Positions 53,669-63,605 of a DNA stretch of 64,000 nt are shown piece by piece. The stretch is taken from assembly GCF_004138205.1 (NCBI RefSeq), contig NZ_RXNQ01000022.1:62001-126000 (forward strand), given 5' to 3'. Under the pieces are notes generated by a model that made no database searches, was not told where the DNA came from, and worked only from the letters and a program-made list of their open reading frames with translations. The position numbers and the translations under genes are program-made. Position 1 is the first letter of the stretch. Every line of letters begins with the position of its first letter. Source of the DNA: Pedobacter sp. SYP-B3415. GTDB lineage: Bacteria > Bacteroidota > Bacteroidia > Sphingobacteriales > Sphingobacteriaceae.

Positions 53669-54613
53669 ATGAAAGCGATCATACTAAATGCGCCCGGCGG
53701 CACCGAAAACTTTGAGATGCGTGACGTACCCAAACCAACCCCCGGCGAAGGTGAGGTGTTGATTCGTACTGTGGCTGTCAGTATTAACCCGATCGACTGG
53801 AAAACGCGTCAGGGAAAAGGCGCATGGCAGCGTATTAGCCAGGAACAACCGGTCATTCTGGGCTGGGACGTATCGGGTGTAATCGAATCGGTTGGCCCGG
53901 GCGTTCATGATTTTAGCGTTGGGGATGCGGTATTTGGCATGGTCAACTTTCCTGGTCACGGCCGTACATATGCCGAATATGTCCTTGCCCCATCCAATCA
54001 ATTGGCTAAAAAACCGCAAAACATCAGTCATGCTGAAGCAGCAGCCAGTACCCTTGCTGCCTTGACCGCCTGGGATGTACTTTTTACGCATGCAGGCCTT
54101 CAGGCCGGACAGAAAGTCCTCATTCATGCGGCCGCCGGTGGCGTTGGCCATTTTGCGGTCCAGTTTGCACACCATGCCGGTGCTTATGTGATCGGAACTT
54201 CCTCCGCTGAAAAGCGTGACTTTGTACTGGGCCTCGGCGCGCAGGAACACATTGACTATAAAAATGAGGATTTTTCATCGCTGGTTCAGGATGCCGATCT
54301 GGTTGTAGATACCATAGGCGGCGAGGTTTTTGAACGCTCGCTGAAAACCATCAGACCGGGAGGTCAGATCATCACCATTCCGACAGGCTATGTCGACGAC
54401 CCGGCAGGAAAGGCCGCTAATGCAGGTATTCGCGGACAACATATAACCGTAAAAAGCTCTGGTGAGAATCAACGCGCCATCGCGAACCTGCTCGAAGAGG
54501 GAAAAGTGCGTGCCCACATCGACAAAGATTATCCGGTCAGTGAGATAGCCAAAGCCCATGAGGAACTGGAGAAAGGAAATACAACCGGAAAGATCGTACT
54601 TCACTTCGGGTAA
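53669..54613 (+). CDS. NADP-dependent oxidoreductase, quinone-oxidoreductase/MDR type
   Basis: 314 residues. GroES-like N-terminal domain (EVLIRTVAVSINPIDWK, VILGWDVSGVIESVGPG) and a Rossmann domain with HAAAGGVGHFAVQFA. There are no zinc-binding cysteines, so it is a zinc-independent medium-chain reductase. It probably reduces quinones or activated alkenes with NADPH in the cytosol. A near-consensus TACTTTTA lies about 25 nt upstream of the start. Confidence 0.9.
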   Translation: MKAIILNAPGGTENFEMRDVPKPTPGEGEVLIRTVAVSINPIDWKTRQGKGAWQRISQEQPVILGWDVSGVIESVGPGVHDFSVGDAVFGMVNFPGHGRTYAEYVLAPSNQLAKKPQNISHAEAAASTLAALTAWDVLFTHAGLQAGQKVLIHAAAGGVGHFAVQFAHHAGAYVIGTSSAEKRDFVLGLGAQEHIDYKNEDFSSLVQDADLVVDTIGGEVFERSLKTIRPGGQIITIPTGYVDDPAGKAANAGIRGQHITVKSSGENQRAIANLLEEGKVRAHIDKDYPVSEIAKAHEELEKGNTTGKIVLHFG

Positions 54614-54637
54614 CGAAAGCTTCTGCAGGTATCAAAA

Positions 54638-55519
54638 TTATTTATTATTCCCCTGTCTCGACACAAACAGCCCGGCAAGAACCAGGATAATTCCGCCAAT
54701 CGTATAGATCCCTACGCGCTCGCCAACAAGCAGGGCAGCGATCGTAAAGCCGAAGAGCGGACAAAGAAACAGCCACAAGCCGGCCTTAATTGTATCTGAT
54801 CGCGTTAGCCAGAGCCATAACTGTACCGCACCGATAGAAACAGGGATAGCAAGCCAGCTAACCGACAACCAAAAGGATGCGTTAAAATTATTTTTCGCCG
54901 GGTCATAAAATGCGATGAGAAAGGGGAGTAATACCAGACCGCCAATCAGGGTTTGCCAGCCATTGATGGTAAAAAGATTGAGGCCGTCCCACTTTTTTGA
55001 AGAAAAATAGATTGCCGCCAGTGAGTAAGAAAACATGCTGGCCAGCAATATAGTAAGACCCCGGGTTGTTACCACGGCATGACCCAGCAATGGCCAGGCG
55101 GTACAAAACACGCCCGCAAGACAAATAAACAATGACAGGATAATCTTACTTTCCAGTTTCTTACCCAAAAGAAACACCGCCATTACGCTCATAATAACTG
55201 GGTTCACAGCTACGGCAAGCGCACCGATTCCGGCGGTAACCTCCTGCATGGCTATGACATATAACCCGAGATAAACGGCGATATTTAAGGTACCATAGAC
55301 AGCTATCTGAAGCCATTCACGGCCTTTGGGCAGCCGATACCTTTTGATCAGGTGTGCATACGCGAGCATCAGGACTGCAGCCAGTGCAAACCGAACTACC
55401 GCGATAAGCATGGGTTGTGCCACCTGCAGACCAACCTTGGTAGCGGTTGAGGCAGACGACCAAAGGACGGCAAAGAGCAGTCCGGCGAGGATCCAGGAGC
55501 TTTGTTTTGGTTTGTTCAA
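54638..55519 (-). CDS. EamA/DMT-family transporter
   Basis: 293 residues with ten predicted membrane helices in two EamA halves (residues about 8-140 and 150-290), as in drug/metabolite exporters such as RhaT/YddG relatives. The start is TTG at 55519: no ATG or GTG precedes it in frame after the upstream stop, and the next internal ATG lies in the second helix. Substrate unknown; amino acids or small metabolites are usual. It is convergent with the NADP reductase gene. Confidence 0.9.
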   Translation of the reverse strand: MNKPKQSSWILAGLLFAVLWSSASTATKVGLQVAQPMLIAVVRFALAAVLMLAYAHLIKRYRLPKGREWLQIAVYGTLNIAVYLGLYVIAMQEVTAGIGALAVAVNPVIMSVMAVFLLGKKLESKIILSLFICLAGVFCTAWPLLGHAVVTTRGLTILLASMFSYSLAAIYFSSKKWDGLNLFTINGWQTLIGGLVLLPFLIAFYDPAKNNFNASFWLSVSWLAIPVSIGAVQLWLWLTRSDTIKAGLWLFLCPLFGFTIAALLVGERVGIYTIGGIILVLAGLFVSRQGNNK

Positions 55520-55569
55520 TTCTATAAACGATCAGCACAGCAACAGGCTTGAATGCTGCGAAAGCAACC

Positions 55570-55601
55570 CCTTGATGGGCGGTATTCGCCAACCATCAGG
55601 G
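55570..55601 (-). terminator. Hairpin beyond the cytochrome gene, possible PUL terminator
   Basis: CCTTGATGG (55570-55578) pairs with CCATCAGGG (55593-55601) with one wobble, and GCG/CGC inside. No T-run follows directly, so the terminator call is weak. Confidence 0.3.
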
Positions 55602-55691
55602 CTATAACCTTTGCCAGGCGCGAATTTACTGGTTTTAGCCGGAGGCAATTACTGTAAGCAGAAATTTACGTAATGGCGGTTGTCCCTGCTC

Positions 55692-56870
55692 CTAACGGTA
55701 GACCGCTATTTTGTGCGTACGCAAGAGGTATGACGATTTGGTTTTCTTACCCGCAAGCTGGAACGAAATCACCTTCGAGGGCTGGAGCGGCATGTGACAA
55801 TCTATGCAATCCTTACCCATGGTTAACCTGCCGGCATGGAGACCTGTGCTATGTTTGGGCTGAGGATGGCAGCTGCTGCACACCTGTGTATAGGCGCGCA
55901 TTGTTTTCGGCTTATCATGCATGGTATGGCATGACTGGCACTCCAGCTTACTTCCCTGAAAACACCTGCTTTGCGCTAACAGATCAGACTGTTTGCCGTG
56001 CACATCTGCATGCTGCGCCCCGTATTCGCCGAAAGCCGGTGCCTGGTAATCTTTTAAGACATCTCCCGGTACAAACGAGAAGGTACTGCGTACCATTGGC
56101 TGGTTGTTACCCGAATGACATACGGCGCATGCATCCAACCTTTGGGCCCTCGAAAGTTCACTGTACCTGCTAATGTGAGCAGCCCGTTTCCGGCCAGGAT
56201 CAGACTGATGAAACCGTACATGTTTTGCGGCCGGTCCATGACAGCGTTCGCAATCGATACCGGTAATCAGGCTTCCTGTGCTGTAATGTTCCGTTCGTTT
56301 AAAACCGGCTGCGGTTTCAACCGTTGTGCCGGCAAATGACGCGTGGCATTCAAAACAGCGTGAAACGATGCTCCGTCCAAAATAGGGCTGGTCTGCCGGG
56401 AAACCGGGGCTGTTTGCCCAGGCGCCATGAGATGTAAAATACGATAAGGGCAGCTGAAAAAGCCGGTCACCCTGCCAGTACGCAAATGTAAAAGCCCGTT
56501 TGCCCGACCCAAAATACAAACCGGCTGTAAAAGATTCCATCGGTCGCCCGGTATGTTCCCGAACCTGCATCAGGGAATCGGCACGCACCCGGACATGCAC
56601 GGTATCGCCGGCGGCAAAAGGAAAACTTGCAGCCGGGGCAAGGTGGCTGATGACAGCGCCCGCTTTCCCTGAACTATGGGCATGTAGGGCGGCAATGCCG
56701 GAGGCTGCCGCCTGAGGATGACAGGCCGCGCATGTTTGCGAACCGGCATATTCCCCGCCCCGCGGGTCGGGAGCCATAGCTGCTTCCGGCATACACCGCG
56801 CAAGCAGGAAAACCAGCACGCCGATCGCGATCAGCACGATAAGTGACCTGGCCTTCCTGACCTGCTTCAT
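55692..56870 (-). CDS. Seven-heme c-type cytochrome lipoprotein
   Basis: 392 residues. Lipobox LLARC (about Cys26) anchors it in a membrane, and seven CXXCH motifs follow (CAACH, CFECH, CERCH, CAVCH, CQSCH, CSSCH, CIDCH), so seven covalent hemes are expected. Between the first and second sites a ~130-residue segment has a beta-rich stretch. It resembles cytochrome c-family proteins of the multiheme electron-transfer type. It lies 3 nt after the GH5 gene, at the end of a beta-glucan operon, an unusual place. Confidence 0.9.
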   Translation of the reverse strand: MKQVRKARSLIVLIAIGVLVFLLARCMPEAAMAPDPRGGEYAGSQTCAACHPQAAASGIAALHAHSSGKAGAVISHLAPAASFPFAAGDTVHVRVRADSLMQVREHTGRPMESFTAGLYFGSGKRAFTFAYWQGDRLFQLPLSYFTSHGAWANSPGFPADQPYFGRSIVSRCFECHASFAGTTVETAAGFKRTEHYSTGSLITGIDCERCHGPAAKHVRFHQSDPGRKRAAHISRYSELSRAQRLDACAVCHSGNNQPMVRSTFSFVPGDVLKDYQAPAFGEYGAQHADVHGKQSDLLAQSRCFQGSKLECQSCHTMHDKPKTMRAYTQVCSSCHPQPKHSTGLHAGRLTMGKDCIDCHMPLQPSKVISFQLAGKKTKSSYLLRTHKIAVYR

Positions 56871-56873
56871 GAG

Positions 56874-58649
56874 CTATTTGCTTAACTCAAGTGTATACAA
56901 ATCGAATCCACCTTCATCAGCCCTGAGAACCAGTTTTTGAGTCCCGGGTTCAAGCTCAATGCCTGCTATGGTTGTTACGACAGGGCTACCCTGGCTTTTT
57001 TCCAGCTTAGCGCCTGCCAGCCGCATACCGTTAAGTAAGAGTGATGCCGTGCCTTTACCTTCAGAGTTTTCAGCGCGAAGCACAAGTTTATAGCTGCCCC
57101 CCTCCTTTACCTGTACGGTGTAAGCAAGCCATTCCCCTTTTTCAATGTGATTAACATAGGTGATTCCACCCTCTTTCATCGCAATGTCTACACCGTCATT
57201 ACGGTAAGCACGGCCTCGGTTACCCGGTGTGTTTTTACCGGTAGATACGTGGTAATCGGCCGTATCGTTATCAAAATAGGCAAAGCCATTTTTACCCAGA
57301 TCGTAATCAGCTGCGGCCATGACAAGTTTGCGCTCAAGCACATGCGCTTTGAAAGGCCGCGTTTCTGATGAATGAGGCTGACGCAGCATCGCATCGATCA
57401 CATCATACTGCACCAGGTTATTTTTTATGTGCAGGTCTTCGGCCAGCCGGCTTAATCCGCGCCATGCCGTCTCTGCATCGGGCTTATCGCCCCTACCGCC
57501 CCAAAAGGCTGTAATCTTGTCATAGTCGGCATTAGAGGGGATCTGCAGCGGATTATTGCCGCCAAGTTTCTTGAGCGGCCACCATGCCCAACCGATATTG
57601 TTTTTTTCGAACAGTGCAATGGCCTCGGTAAACCAGACGTTTGAATTTTCGCCGGTTTCGCCCAGCCAGGCCGGCATGTTGTACTTTTCGCGCAATTTCA
57701 GCATTTGCGCAGCAGATGCGTCATCGTTGAAGCTCCAGTACTTGTGAAAACTTAGGGCCATGTTTTTGTCCCATGTAGGCTCAATCCCATTATAGTTATT
57801 CCCCCAGCCGTTTCCTTCTATGATAACCAGGTGTTTTTTATCGACCGTACGAATGGCTTTTGTAATATCCTGCAACAGCTTTTGCAAGGGTGCATTCAGC
57901 TTTTCTTTAGTACCGTTCTTATCACCTGCCGGATCCGTAAAGCCCCAGTTCGGTTCATTGATAATGTCATAAGCGCCAATCCATGGTTCATTTGCATACC
58001 GTTGCGCCAGTTTCCGCCACAGCGCGATAGTTTTCTGCCGGTTTTCTTCGCTGTCCCACAATGAAGGTACCGCCGGGTCTCGATCAGAAATATTGAAATC
58101 GTTTCCTTGTCCGCCAGGCGCCGCATGCAGATCCAGAATCAGGTACATCTGGTTTGCTTTGCACCAGGCCAGCAAGCTATCTGTCATGGCGAAGCCTTTT
58201 TCAAGCCAGGTTTGCCTGCCCTTTACCGGTTCTTTTTCAACCGGGAGTGTATAAAGTGCATAATGCATAGGCAGCCGAACAGAGTTGAAACCCCAGCGCT
58301 TCATTGAATCAATGTCTGCCCTCGTGGTGTGGTTGGCAAGCCACTTTTCGTAAAATATTTTTGTTTTCTCTGGGCCGACGAGGTCCTCTATCCGCTTGCG
58401 AATCTTATGCTGCTGCCCTTCACCATTCACGCGAAGCATATAACCCTCCTGGAGCATCCAACCGCCAAGCCCGACGCCGCGTAACAGCACATTCTCGTTT
58501 TTTTCGTTTACAATGCGCTGGCCGTCGGCGCGAAGAAAGCCCTGACTGTATGCCGCCCTGCTCAGAAGCAAAAGCGTGCCGAGTAGAGCAAGAAATATAT
58601 AATGAAACTGCTTGGCAGGTAACCGGAGTGTTTTTGTTGTCGTTTTCAT
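56874..58649 (-). CDS. GH5-family beta-glucanase with C-terminal carbohydrate-binding module
   Basis: 591 residues. A signal peptide (ending YSQ) is followed by a GH5 barrel: RGVGLGGWMLQEGYML, acid/base Glu232 in IINEPNWG, nucleophile Glu331 in LGETGENS. Residues ~445-591 form a CBM6/35-like beta-sandwich (ITYVNHIEKGEWLAYTV, SYKLVLRAENSEGKG). GH5 enzymes of this type cut beta-1,3-, beta-1,4- or beta-1,6-linked glucans; the neighbours favour beta-1,3/1,6-glucan. It lies 14 nt after the GH16 gene. Confidence 0.9.
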   Translation of the reverse strand: MKTTTKTLRLPAKQFHYIFLALLGTLLLLSRAAYSQGFLRADGQRIVNEKNENVLLRGVGLGGWMLQEGYMLRVNGEGQQHKIRKRIEDLVGPEKTKIFYEKWLANHTTRADIDSMKRWGFNSVRLPMHYALYTLPVEKEPVKGRQTWLEKGFAMTDSLLAWCKANQMYLILDLHAAPGGQGNDFNISDRDPAVPSLWDSEENRQKTIALWRKLAQRYANEPWIGAYDIINEPNWGFTDPAGDKNGTKEKLNAPLQKLLQDITKAIRTVDKKHLVIIEGNGWGNNYNGIEPTWDKNMALSFHKYWSFNDDASAAQMLKLREKYNMPAWLGETGENSNVWFTEAIALFEKNNIGWAWWPLKKLGGNNPLQIPSNADYDKITAFWGGRGDKPDAETAWRGLSRLAEDLHIKNNLVQYDVIDAMLRQPHSSETRPFKAHVLERKLVMAAADYDLGKNGFAYFDNDTADYHVSTGKNTPGNRGRAYRNDGVDIAMKEGGITYVNHIEKGEWLAYTVQVKEGGSYKLVLRAENSEGKGTASLLLNGMRLAGAKLEKSQGSPVVTTIAGIELEPGTQKLVLRADEGGFDLYTLELSK

Positions 58650-58663
58650 TTGTTTGTGTGCTG

Positions 58664-59755
58664 TTATATTCGTTTATGAACCCTTACCCAGTCTACGTAG
58701 ACCGTACAGGGAAAAATTGCTTCAGGCACGATGGCGCCGCCATATGTCTGGTTGTCGTTGCCGCCTACGCCCGCAGAAAGAATCAGATAAAAGCGGTGTC
58801 TAAACGGATCCCATTCTGTGAAATGGTTCGAATATTCTGAAATGAACGTTCGTTTTCCCGATATCGTCTTCAATCCGTCCTGATCCTGACCATCGGGTTT
58901 CCCGTTATCAAACGCCCTGCCGTCGTCAAAATAGTGAACGTGGTAAACCTGGTTATCGATACTAAATTCAATCCGGTCGTCATGCCAGTCGGCCCGGTAA
59001 GTGAAAAATCTGCTGCTTCCCGCATCAGGGTTGCCCACCACGGCAGGCCAGCCTCCGTACGCAGGTTTGACAGCCGGCACTTCGCTCTGTGCAAAACTAA
59101 AATAAGTCGCTTTGTGAGCATGATTCCAGTCGCGGTATTGGTTGTTTTCCCAGAACCAGGCATAATGCAATCCGCCAAGGTTATGATATGGGACTGAGCC
59201 GACATATTCCATAATATCAATTTCACCACCCTGGGGCCACATCAAATCCTGACCCGCTGCAGTTTTCTCTTCCGGCATCAGCCAGAAAGCGAATCCCTGA
59301 CCTTTGAAGCGAACATCGCGCGCCCAGATGCGTGCTTCTATCCGGTAGCCCGGGCCAAATGCAGCCTTACCGCGGGTATTTAAGCGTGCACTGGTATAGT
59401 TACGGTCCTGGTATTGCTCTTTCCTGGTTGAAACCGCCAGACAACTTCCGGCTTGTTCAACATTTTTTTCAATCCGTGCATTTTCCGCCCTGCCGGTAGC
59501 GCGGTCCAACTGGCCGGTGCCAAAATCTCCATTTACACCGGTTCCCGTTTCCAGCGTCCACTTTGTCTCGTCGATCGCCGTACCGTTAAATTCATCGTGC
59601 CAGGCAAGTTCATATCCGGGATAGATGATCACGGGCTGGTCGGGCACCTGGGGCGGTGGCAGTGTCTCCGGTTCCGGGATAACCTCTGTCCCTGTACTGC
59701 ATGACAGGAGCATTGCGCAGCATACTGGAAAAATACGATAAATCCTTTTTAACAT
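58664..59755 (-). CDS. GH16-family endo-beta-1,3-glucanase, lipoprotein
   Basis: 363 residues with lipobox LLSC (about Cys19) and a proline-rich linker. The GH16 fold carries the catalytic GEIDIME with Glu178, Asp180 and Glu183, plus YELAWHDEFNGTAIDETKW near the start. A surface lipoprotein that probably cuts beta-1,3-glucan (laminarinase-like). Its ATG overlaps the GH30 stop by 1 nt (TGATG), so it is translationally coupled. Confidence 0.93.
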   Translation of the reverse strand: MLKRIYRIFPVCCAMLLSCSTGTEVIPEPETLPPPQVPDQPVIIYPGYELAWHDEFNGTAIDETKWTLETGTGVNGDFGTGQLDRATGRAENARIEKNVEQAGSCLAVSTRKEQYQDRNYTSARLNTRGKAAFGPGYRIEARIWARDVRFKGQGFAFWLMPEEKTAAGQDLMWPQGGEIDIMEYVGSVPYHNLGGLHYAWFWENNQYRDWNHAHKATYFSFAQSEVPAVKPAYGGWPAVVGNPDAGSSRFFTYRADWHDDRIEFSIDNQVYHVHYFDDGRAFDNGKPDGQDQDGLKTISGKRTFISEYSNHFTEWDPFRHRFYLILSAGVGGNDNQTYGGAIVPEAIFPCTVYVDWVRVHKRI

Positions 59756-61206
59756 CAGCGCAATACAATGGTGCTGATTGAATGTGCTTTACCCGCAACA
59801 TCAGCTGCCTTGCCGTTTATCCAGAGTTTGTAAGGCTGATCTTTGTCCGTTTTGTTCATGACAACCACGGCAAGGGAGCCGTCGGTATTTAAAAACGCCG
59901 TTGTGAGCAGGTTGTCGCGGTTTGCAGATGTAGCTACACGCTTAGCACCGGGCCGTACGTATTTTGAAAAATGGCCCAGGTAATAATATGAATTGGTGTA
60001 GATCAGTTTGCCGCTGCGCGTGTCTGCATGTACCGGTGCAAAACAGAAGTTGCCGACATGGTTCGGGCCGCCGGTTTCATCAAGCAGCAGATTCCAGTCG
60101 GTCCAGGCAACTGTGCCGGCATTGAAATCGTTAATCAGTGAGTAGCCATACCTTTCGCCGAGCCTCCAGTCGTTCACTTCATCCAGGTTGAATTTCTCCA
60201 CGCAGCCTTCTGTCATGATCAGGTTTTTTTCAGGGAAACTTTCATGCACACTGCGCAGGTTACCGAATAACATGTCGCTGCCAGTCCAGGTCTCATACCA
60301 GTGAAAACCAATTCCCCAGAAATATTTTGCCGCTTCCGGATCGCCGAACAGCACGCTGGCGCGCTGTTGTACGAGGTCGCGGTTGTGATCCCAGCCGATC
60401 AGTTTTTTGTCGCCCATTTTATTTTTTGCCAGCGTTGGTCCCAGGTACTCACGCACAAAATCGCGTTCTTCCTCTGCTGTGTAAATACAGGATTCCCAGC
60501 GCTGCGTTGCCATAGGTTCGTTTTGCACGGTAAGTCCCCATATCGGAATACCGAGTTTCTCATACGTCTGAATAAACCGGACATAATAATTCGCCCAGTT
60601 CTGGCGGAACTCCGGCTTCAGCTTTCCACCCTTCAGCATGCTGTTATTGGTTTTCATCCAGGCAGGCGGGCTCCACGGACTTACAAACAGCGGTAGTGAG
60701 CCGCCCGCAGCCGCAATCACCTTTTTTATCAGCGGAATTCTGTACGTCTGGTCATGCGCAACGCTGAACGTTTTTAATTCCGGATCATTATCCTGAACGT
60801 AGGTATAAGATCCGCTGGCAAAGTCGCTGCTGTGAATGGTTGTTCGGGCGAAGCTGTACCCGATGCCATCTTTTCTGTCATAGTAAGCCCTCAGAAACTC
60901 TTCCTGTGCCGCTTTTGGTAATTTTGCAAATGTCTCTGCAGCAGCATCGGTAATGGTACCGCCAATGCCTGTTAACTGCTGAAAGGTTTTCGACGGGTCA
61001 ATAAAGACGCAGACTTCTGTTTCAAGCGGCTGTTTAAACGTCGTAAAGGTAAGCTTACCATCTGCCGCCAGGCGCTGTTTTGTATCTTTTGCTGTTGTAA
61101 AAACGGCAGCGTTTTTTGTAGCGGGATCGTAGCCCGCTGCCTTCTGCTGCGCGAATAAGGGCAGTGTACATAAGATGACCGCTGCCAGTGATATTGATGT
61201 TTTCAT
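59755..61206 (-). CDS. GH30_1-like beta-glucosidase/glucanase
   Basis: 483 residues. A signal peptide is followed by a GH30 barrel with acid/base Glu230 in TVQNEPMA and nucleophile Glu333 in MTEGCVEKF, plus the side beta-domain (YVRPGAKRVATSANRDNLLTTAFL). The motifs are like glucosylceramidase-type GH30_1; in Bacteroidota PULs this group usually releases glucose from beta-1,6-glucans. It lies 34 nt after the GH30_3-like gene. Confidence 0.9.
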   Translation of the reverse strand: MKTSISLAAVILCTLPLFAQQKAAGYDPATKNAAVFTTAKDTKQRLAADGKLTFTTFKQPLETEVCVFIDPSKTFQQLTGIGGTITDAAAETFAKLPKAAQEEFLRAYYDRKDGIGYSFARTTIHSSDFASGSYTYVQDNDPELKTFSVAHDQTYRIPLIKKVIAAAGGSLPLFVSPWSPPAWMKTNNSMLKGGKLKPEFRQNWANYYVRFIQTYEKLGIPIWGLTVQNEPMATQRWESCIYTAEEERDFVREYLGPTLAKNKMGDKKLIGWDHNRDLVQQRASVLFGDPEAAKYFWGIGFHWYETWTGSDMLFGNLRSVHESFPEKNLIMTEGCVEKFNLDEVNDWRLGERYGYSLINDFNAGTVAWTDWNLLLDETGGPNHVGNFCFAPVHADTRSGKLIYTNSYYYLGHFSKYVRPGAKRVATSANRDNLLTTAFLNTDGSLAVVVMNKTDKDQPYKLWINGKAADVAGKAHSISTIVLR

Positions 61207-61240
61207 TTGTGTTACGGTTTAGTTGCCGTCTGCGTTTTAA

Positions 61241-62692
61241 CTACCATACATAGGTACCTACACCGGCATTTGGAAGCGTGGTCGTAATGTACCGGCCGTT
61301 GTGCCTGATGTTGAACGTCTCGGGAGTTGTGCTTTTATTTAATACGATCAGTACCTTTTTGTTATCGGGCGTTTTGAATGCCACGTTCAGCAAGGTGCCT
61401 GCCATGTTCGATTCGATACGCAGGGAGCCGGGCCTGACAAATTTCGAAGCATGGGCAATGATGTAATAAGCAACGTTCCTTGATACGCTTCCGGCAATGG
61501 TAAGCGCCCCGAGGCATGAATTGCAGCCCCCATTCGTATACGGGCGGTAATTCTGGTCTGCAGCGAGGTTCCATTCAAGCACATTGCTGCTCCAGTTTCG
61601 CGTTGCACCGATAATCAGGTTTTCGACATGCCATTGCAGGTCGCCCTGGAAGTTGCCCGGACCGCCAACCCATTGTTCTGTGAAGTAGATCTTCCTGTCG
61701 GGATGAGCATTGTAAACCTGCGACAGTGCGCTGATATTGCCTCCATAGAGGTGAAAAGCAGAGCCATCTACATATTTTTTTGCTTCAGGGTCTGCCAGAA
61801 TAGCGAGCGGATAATCCGGCCGGTCGGCATTGTGATCATAAACAATGATCTTCGTTTTGATATTGGCGGCGGCAAAGGCCGGCCCGAGGTGGTTCTTGAT
61901 AAAATCTGCCTGTTCAGCTGCCTGCATCACCATACTTGGGTTATTTCCGCCATGCAGGGGTTCGTTTTGTGGGGTAATGGCATCGATGGTGATGCCCTCT
62001 GCCTTCATTTGCTGAATATATTTTACAAAATATTTTGCATATGCAGCATAATGCTCAGGTTTAAGACTGCCGCCTACGAAACTGTTATTTGTCTTCATCC
62101 AAAGGGGTGCTGTCCACGGGGAACCCATAATTTTAATACCGGGCATCAGGGCCACAATCTTCTTCAGCACCGGCAACAGGTCCCTGCGTTCGGGTTCGAG
62201 CGAGAACCGTTCCATATTCGGATCGGTCTGACCTGTGGCGATGTCGTTATAGGTAAAAGTGCTTGCGCTGAGGTCTGATGCACCGATGCTTAACCTGAGG
62301 TAACTAACGCCTATTCCATCTGTGCTGAAAAGTTCTTTCAACAGCTCATTTTGTGCAGCTTCCGGCAGGGTATTGATCAGCATGGCGCTTCCGCCTGTAA
62401 GCGTATAGCCAAAGCCGTCAATTTGCTGATAGGTGCGGGTATCGTTTACCTCTATCGTTGTGCCTGACCCGGTGCCATCTTTAAAATTCAGCGCTACGTT
62501 CTGCTTCTGGAACTTTACAACCCCATCGCCCTGCGTAAGCCAGAAAGCAACGTCTGAGCTGACTACGGGCGGCTCCGGCTCGGGCGGATTAACCGGGTTT
62601 TCGGGTGCCGGCGATTTCGAGCAGTTCAGTAACGACAGCAGTACAATCGATAGCATTGTCTTAATGGCCATTTTTCTCAGGCTTAATATCAT
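61241..62692 (-). CDS. GH30_3-like endo-beta-1,6-glucanase, lipoprotein
   Basis: 483 residues from the ATG at 62692. A lipoprotein signal (LLNC) and a proline-rich linker are followed by a GH30 barrel with acid/base in ITPQNEPLHGG (Glu244) and nucleophile in FTEQWVGG (Glu339). The PWTAPLWMKTNNSF stretch is close to endo-beta-1,6-glucanases that act on pustulan. It is presumably on the cell surface. It starts 16 nt after the GH16 stop. Confidence 0.9.
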   Translation of the reverse strand: MILSLRKMAIKTMLSIVLLSLLNCSKSPAPENPVNPPEPEPPVVSSDVAFWLTQGDGVVKFQKQNVALNFKDGTGSGTTIEVNDTRTYQQIDGFGYTLTGGSAMLINTLPEAAQNELLKELFSTDGIGVSYLRLSIGASDLSASTFTYNDIATGQTDPNMERFSLEPERRDLLPVLKKIVALMPGIKIMGSPWTAPLWMKTNNSFVGGSLKPEHYAAYAKYFVKYIQQMKAEGITIDAITPQNEPLHGGNNPSMVMQAAEQADFIKNHLGPAFAAANIKTKIIVYDHNADRPDYPLAILADPEAKKYVDGSAFHLYGGNISALSQVYNAHPDRKIYFTEQWVGGPGNFQGDLQWHVENLIIGATRNWSSNVLEWNLAADQNYRPYTNGGCNSCLGALTIAGSVSRNVAYYIIAHASKFVRPGSLRIESNMAGTLLNVAFKTPDNKKVLIVLNKSTTPETFNIRHNGRYITTTLPNAGVGTYVW

Positions 62693-62708
62693 TTGTTGTG
62701 GGTATATG

Positions 62709-63566
62709 TTATTGTTTCTCAATCATCTTGTAATACCGCACGTATTCAATCTCTAGCTTTTGCGGAAGATTATCATCGGCAATACCTTGCGCTCCGCCCC
62801 AGTCACCGCCAAAGGCGATATTCATCAGGAGGTGAAACTTTTTGTCGAATGGCCAGACGGCGTATCCTTTGCCTTCGTTACCGAACTCAAAAACTTTTTC
62901 GTCGTCGAAATAGCCGCGTACGGCGTAGGGTGTCCAGTCTACCCGGTACTTGTGGAAGGTGTCAGATACTTTGTCGAGCTTTCGGGTAGCCGTTTTTTGG
63001 GTATTGATACGAAAGTAATAAGCTTCGGTATGTGTACTGAAATGCACAACATCCTGGTCGTATCCAACATGTTCCATAATATCGATCTCGCCCGATTTCG
63101 GCCAGTCGCCATAGGCGCGTTCTGTTGGCAGCATCCAGAGCGCCGGCCAGGTTCCTTTGCCTCGGGGTAGTTTCGCGCTGATTTCCCAGCGACCATAAAG
63201 GAAATCGCCTTTGCCCCTGCTTACCACCCTGGCCGATGTGTAGCTCCGCCCACCCAGGTTTTCCTTTTTCAAGATGATATTCAGTTTGCCGTCGGCAACC
63301 ACGGCATTGGCTGTACTGTTGGTATAATACTGTAACTCGTTGTTCCCCCATCCAGATCCGCCGATGTCATAATCCCACTTTGTAGCATCGGGCGCCCCGG
63401 AATAGGTAAATTCATCTCCCCAGGTTGGACTGCTCTCAAAAGCCCAGCCTTTGTCCTGCGGTGGTCCGGGGAATTCAAACCTTTCCTGCCCTTCTGTACC
63501 TGGGTCTTTGCTGCAGGCCAGAGCGAGCAGGGCGAACCCAAGCATCATGTTAAGTCTCTTCTTCAT
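62709..63566 (-). CDS. GH16_3-like laminarinase, lipoprotein
   Basis: 285 residues with lipobox LLALAC (Cys18). It shows GH16 signatures WDEFTYSGAPDATKWDYD-like at the start, GRWEISAKLPRGKGTWPALWMLP, and the catalytic SGEIDIMEHVG (Glu160, Asp162, Glu165). It is a classic bacterial laminarinase length, cutting beta-1,3-glucan at the cell surface. It comes 39 nt after the putative glycan-binding gene and starts the enzyme block of the operon. Confidence 0.94.
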   Translation of the reverse strand: MKKRLNMMLGFALLALACSKDPGTEGQERFEFPGPPQDKGWAFESSPTWGDEFTYSGAPDATKWDYDIGGSGWGNNELQYYTNSTANAVVADGKLNIILKKENLGGRSYTSARVVSRGKGDFLYGRWEISAKLPRGKGTWPALWMLPTERAYGDWPKSGEIDIMEHVGYDQDVVHFSTHTEAYYFRINTQKTATRKLDKVSDTFHKYRVDWTPYAVRGYFDDEKVFEFGNEGKGYAVWPFDKKFHLLMNIAFGGDWGGAQGIADDNLPQKLEIEYVRYYKMIEKQ

Positions 63567-63605
63567 ACGGTAAATATTGGCCGCAGCATGGCTGCGGCCA
63601 GGTTA

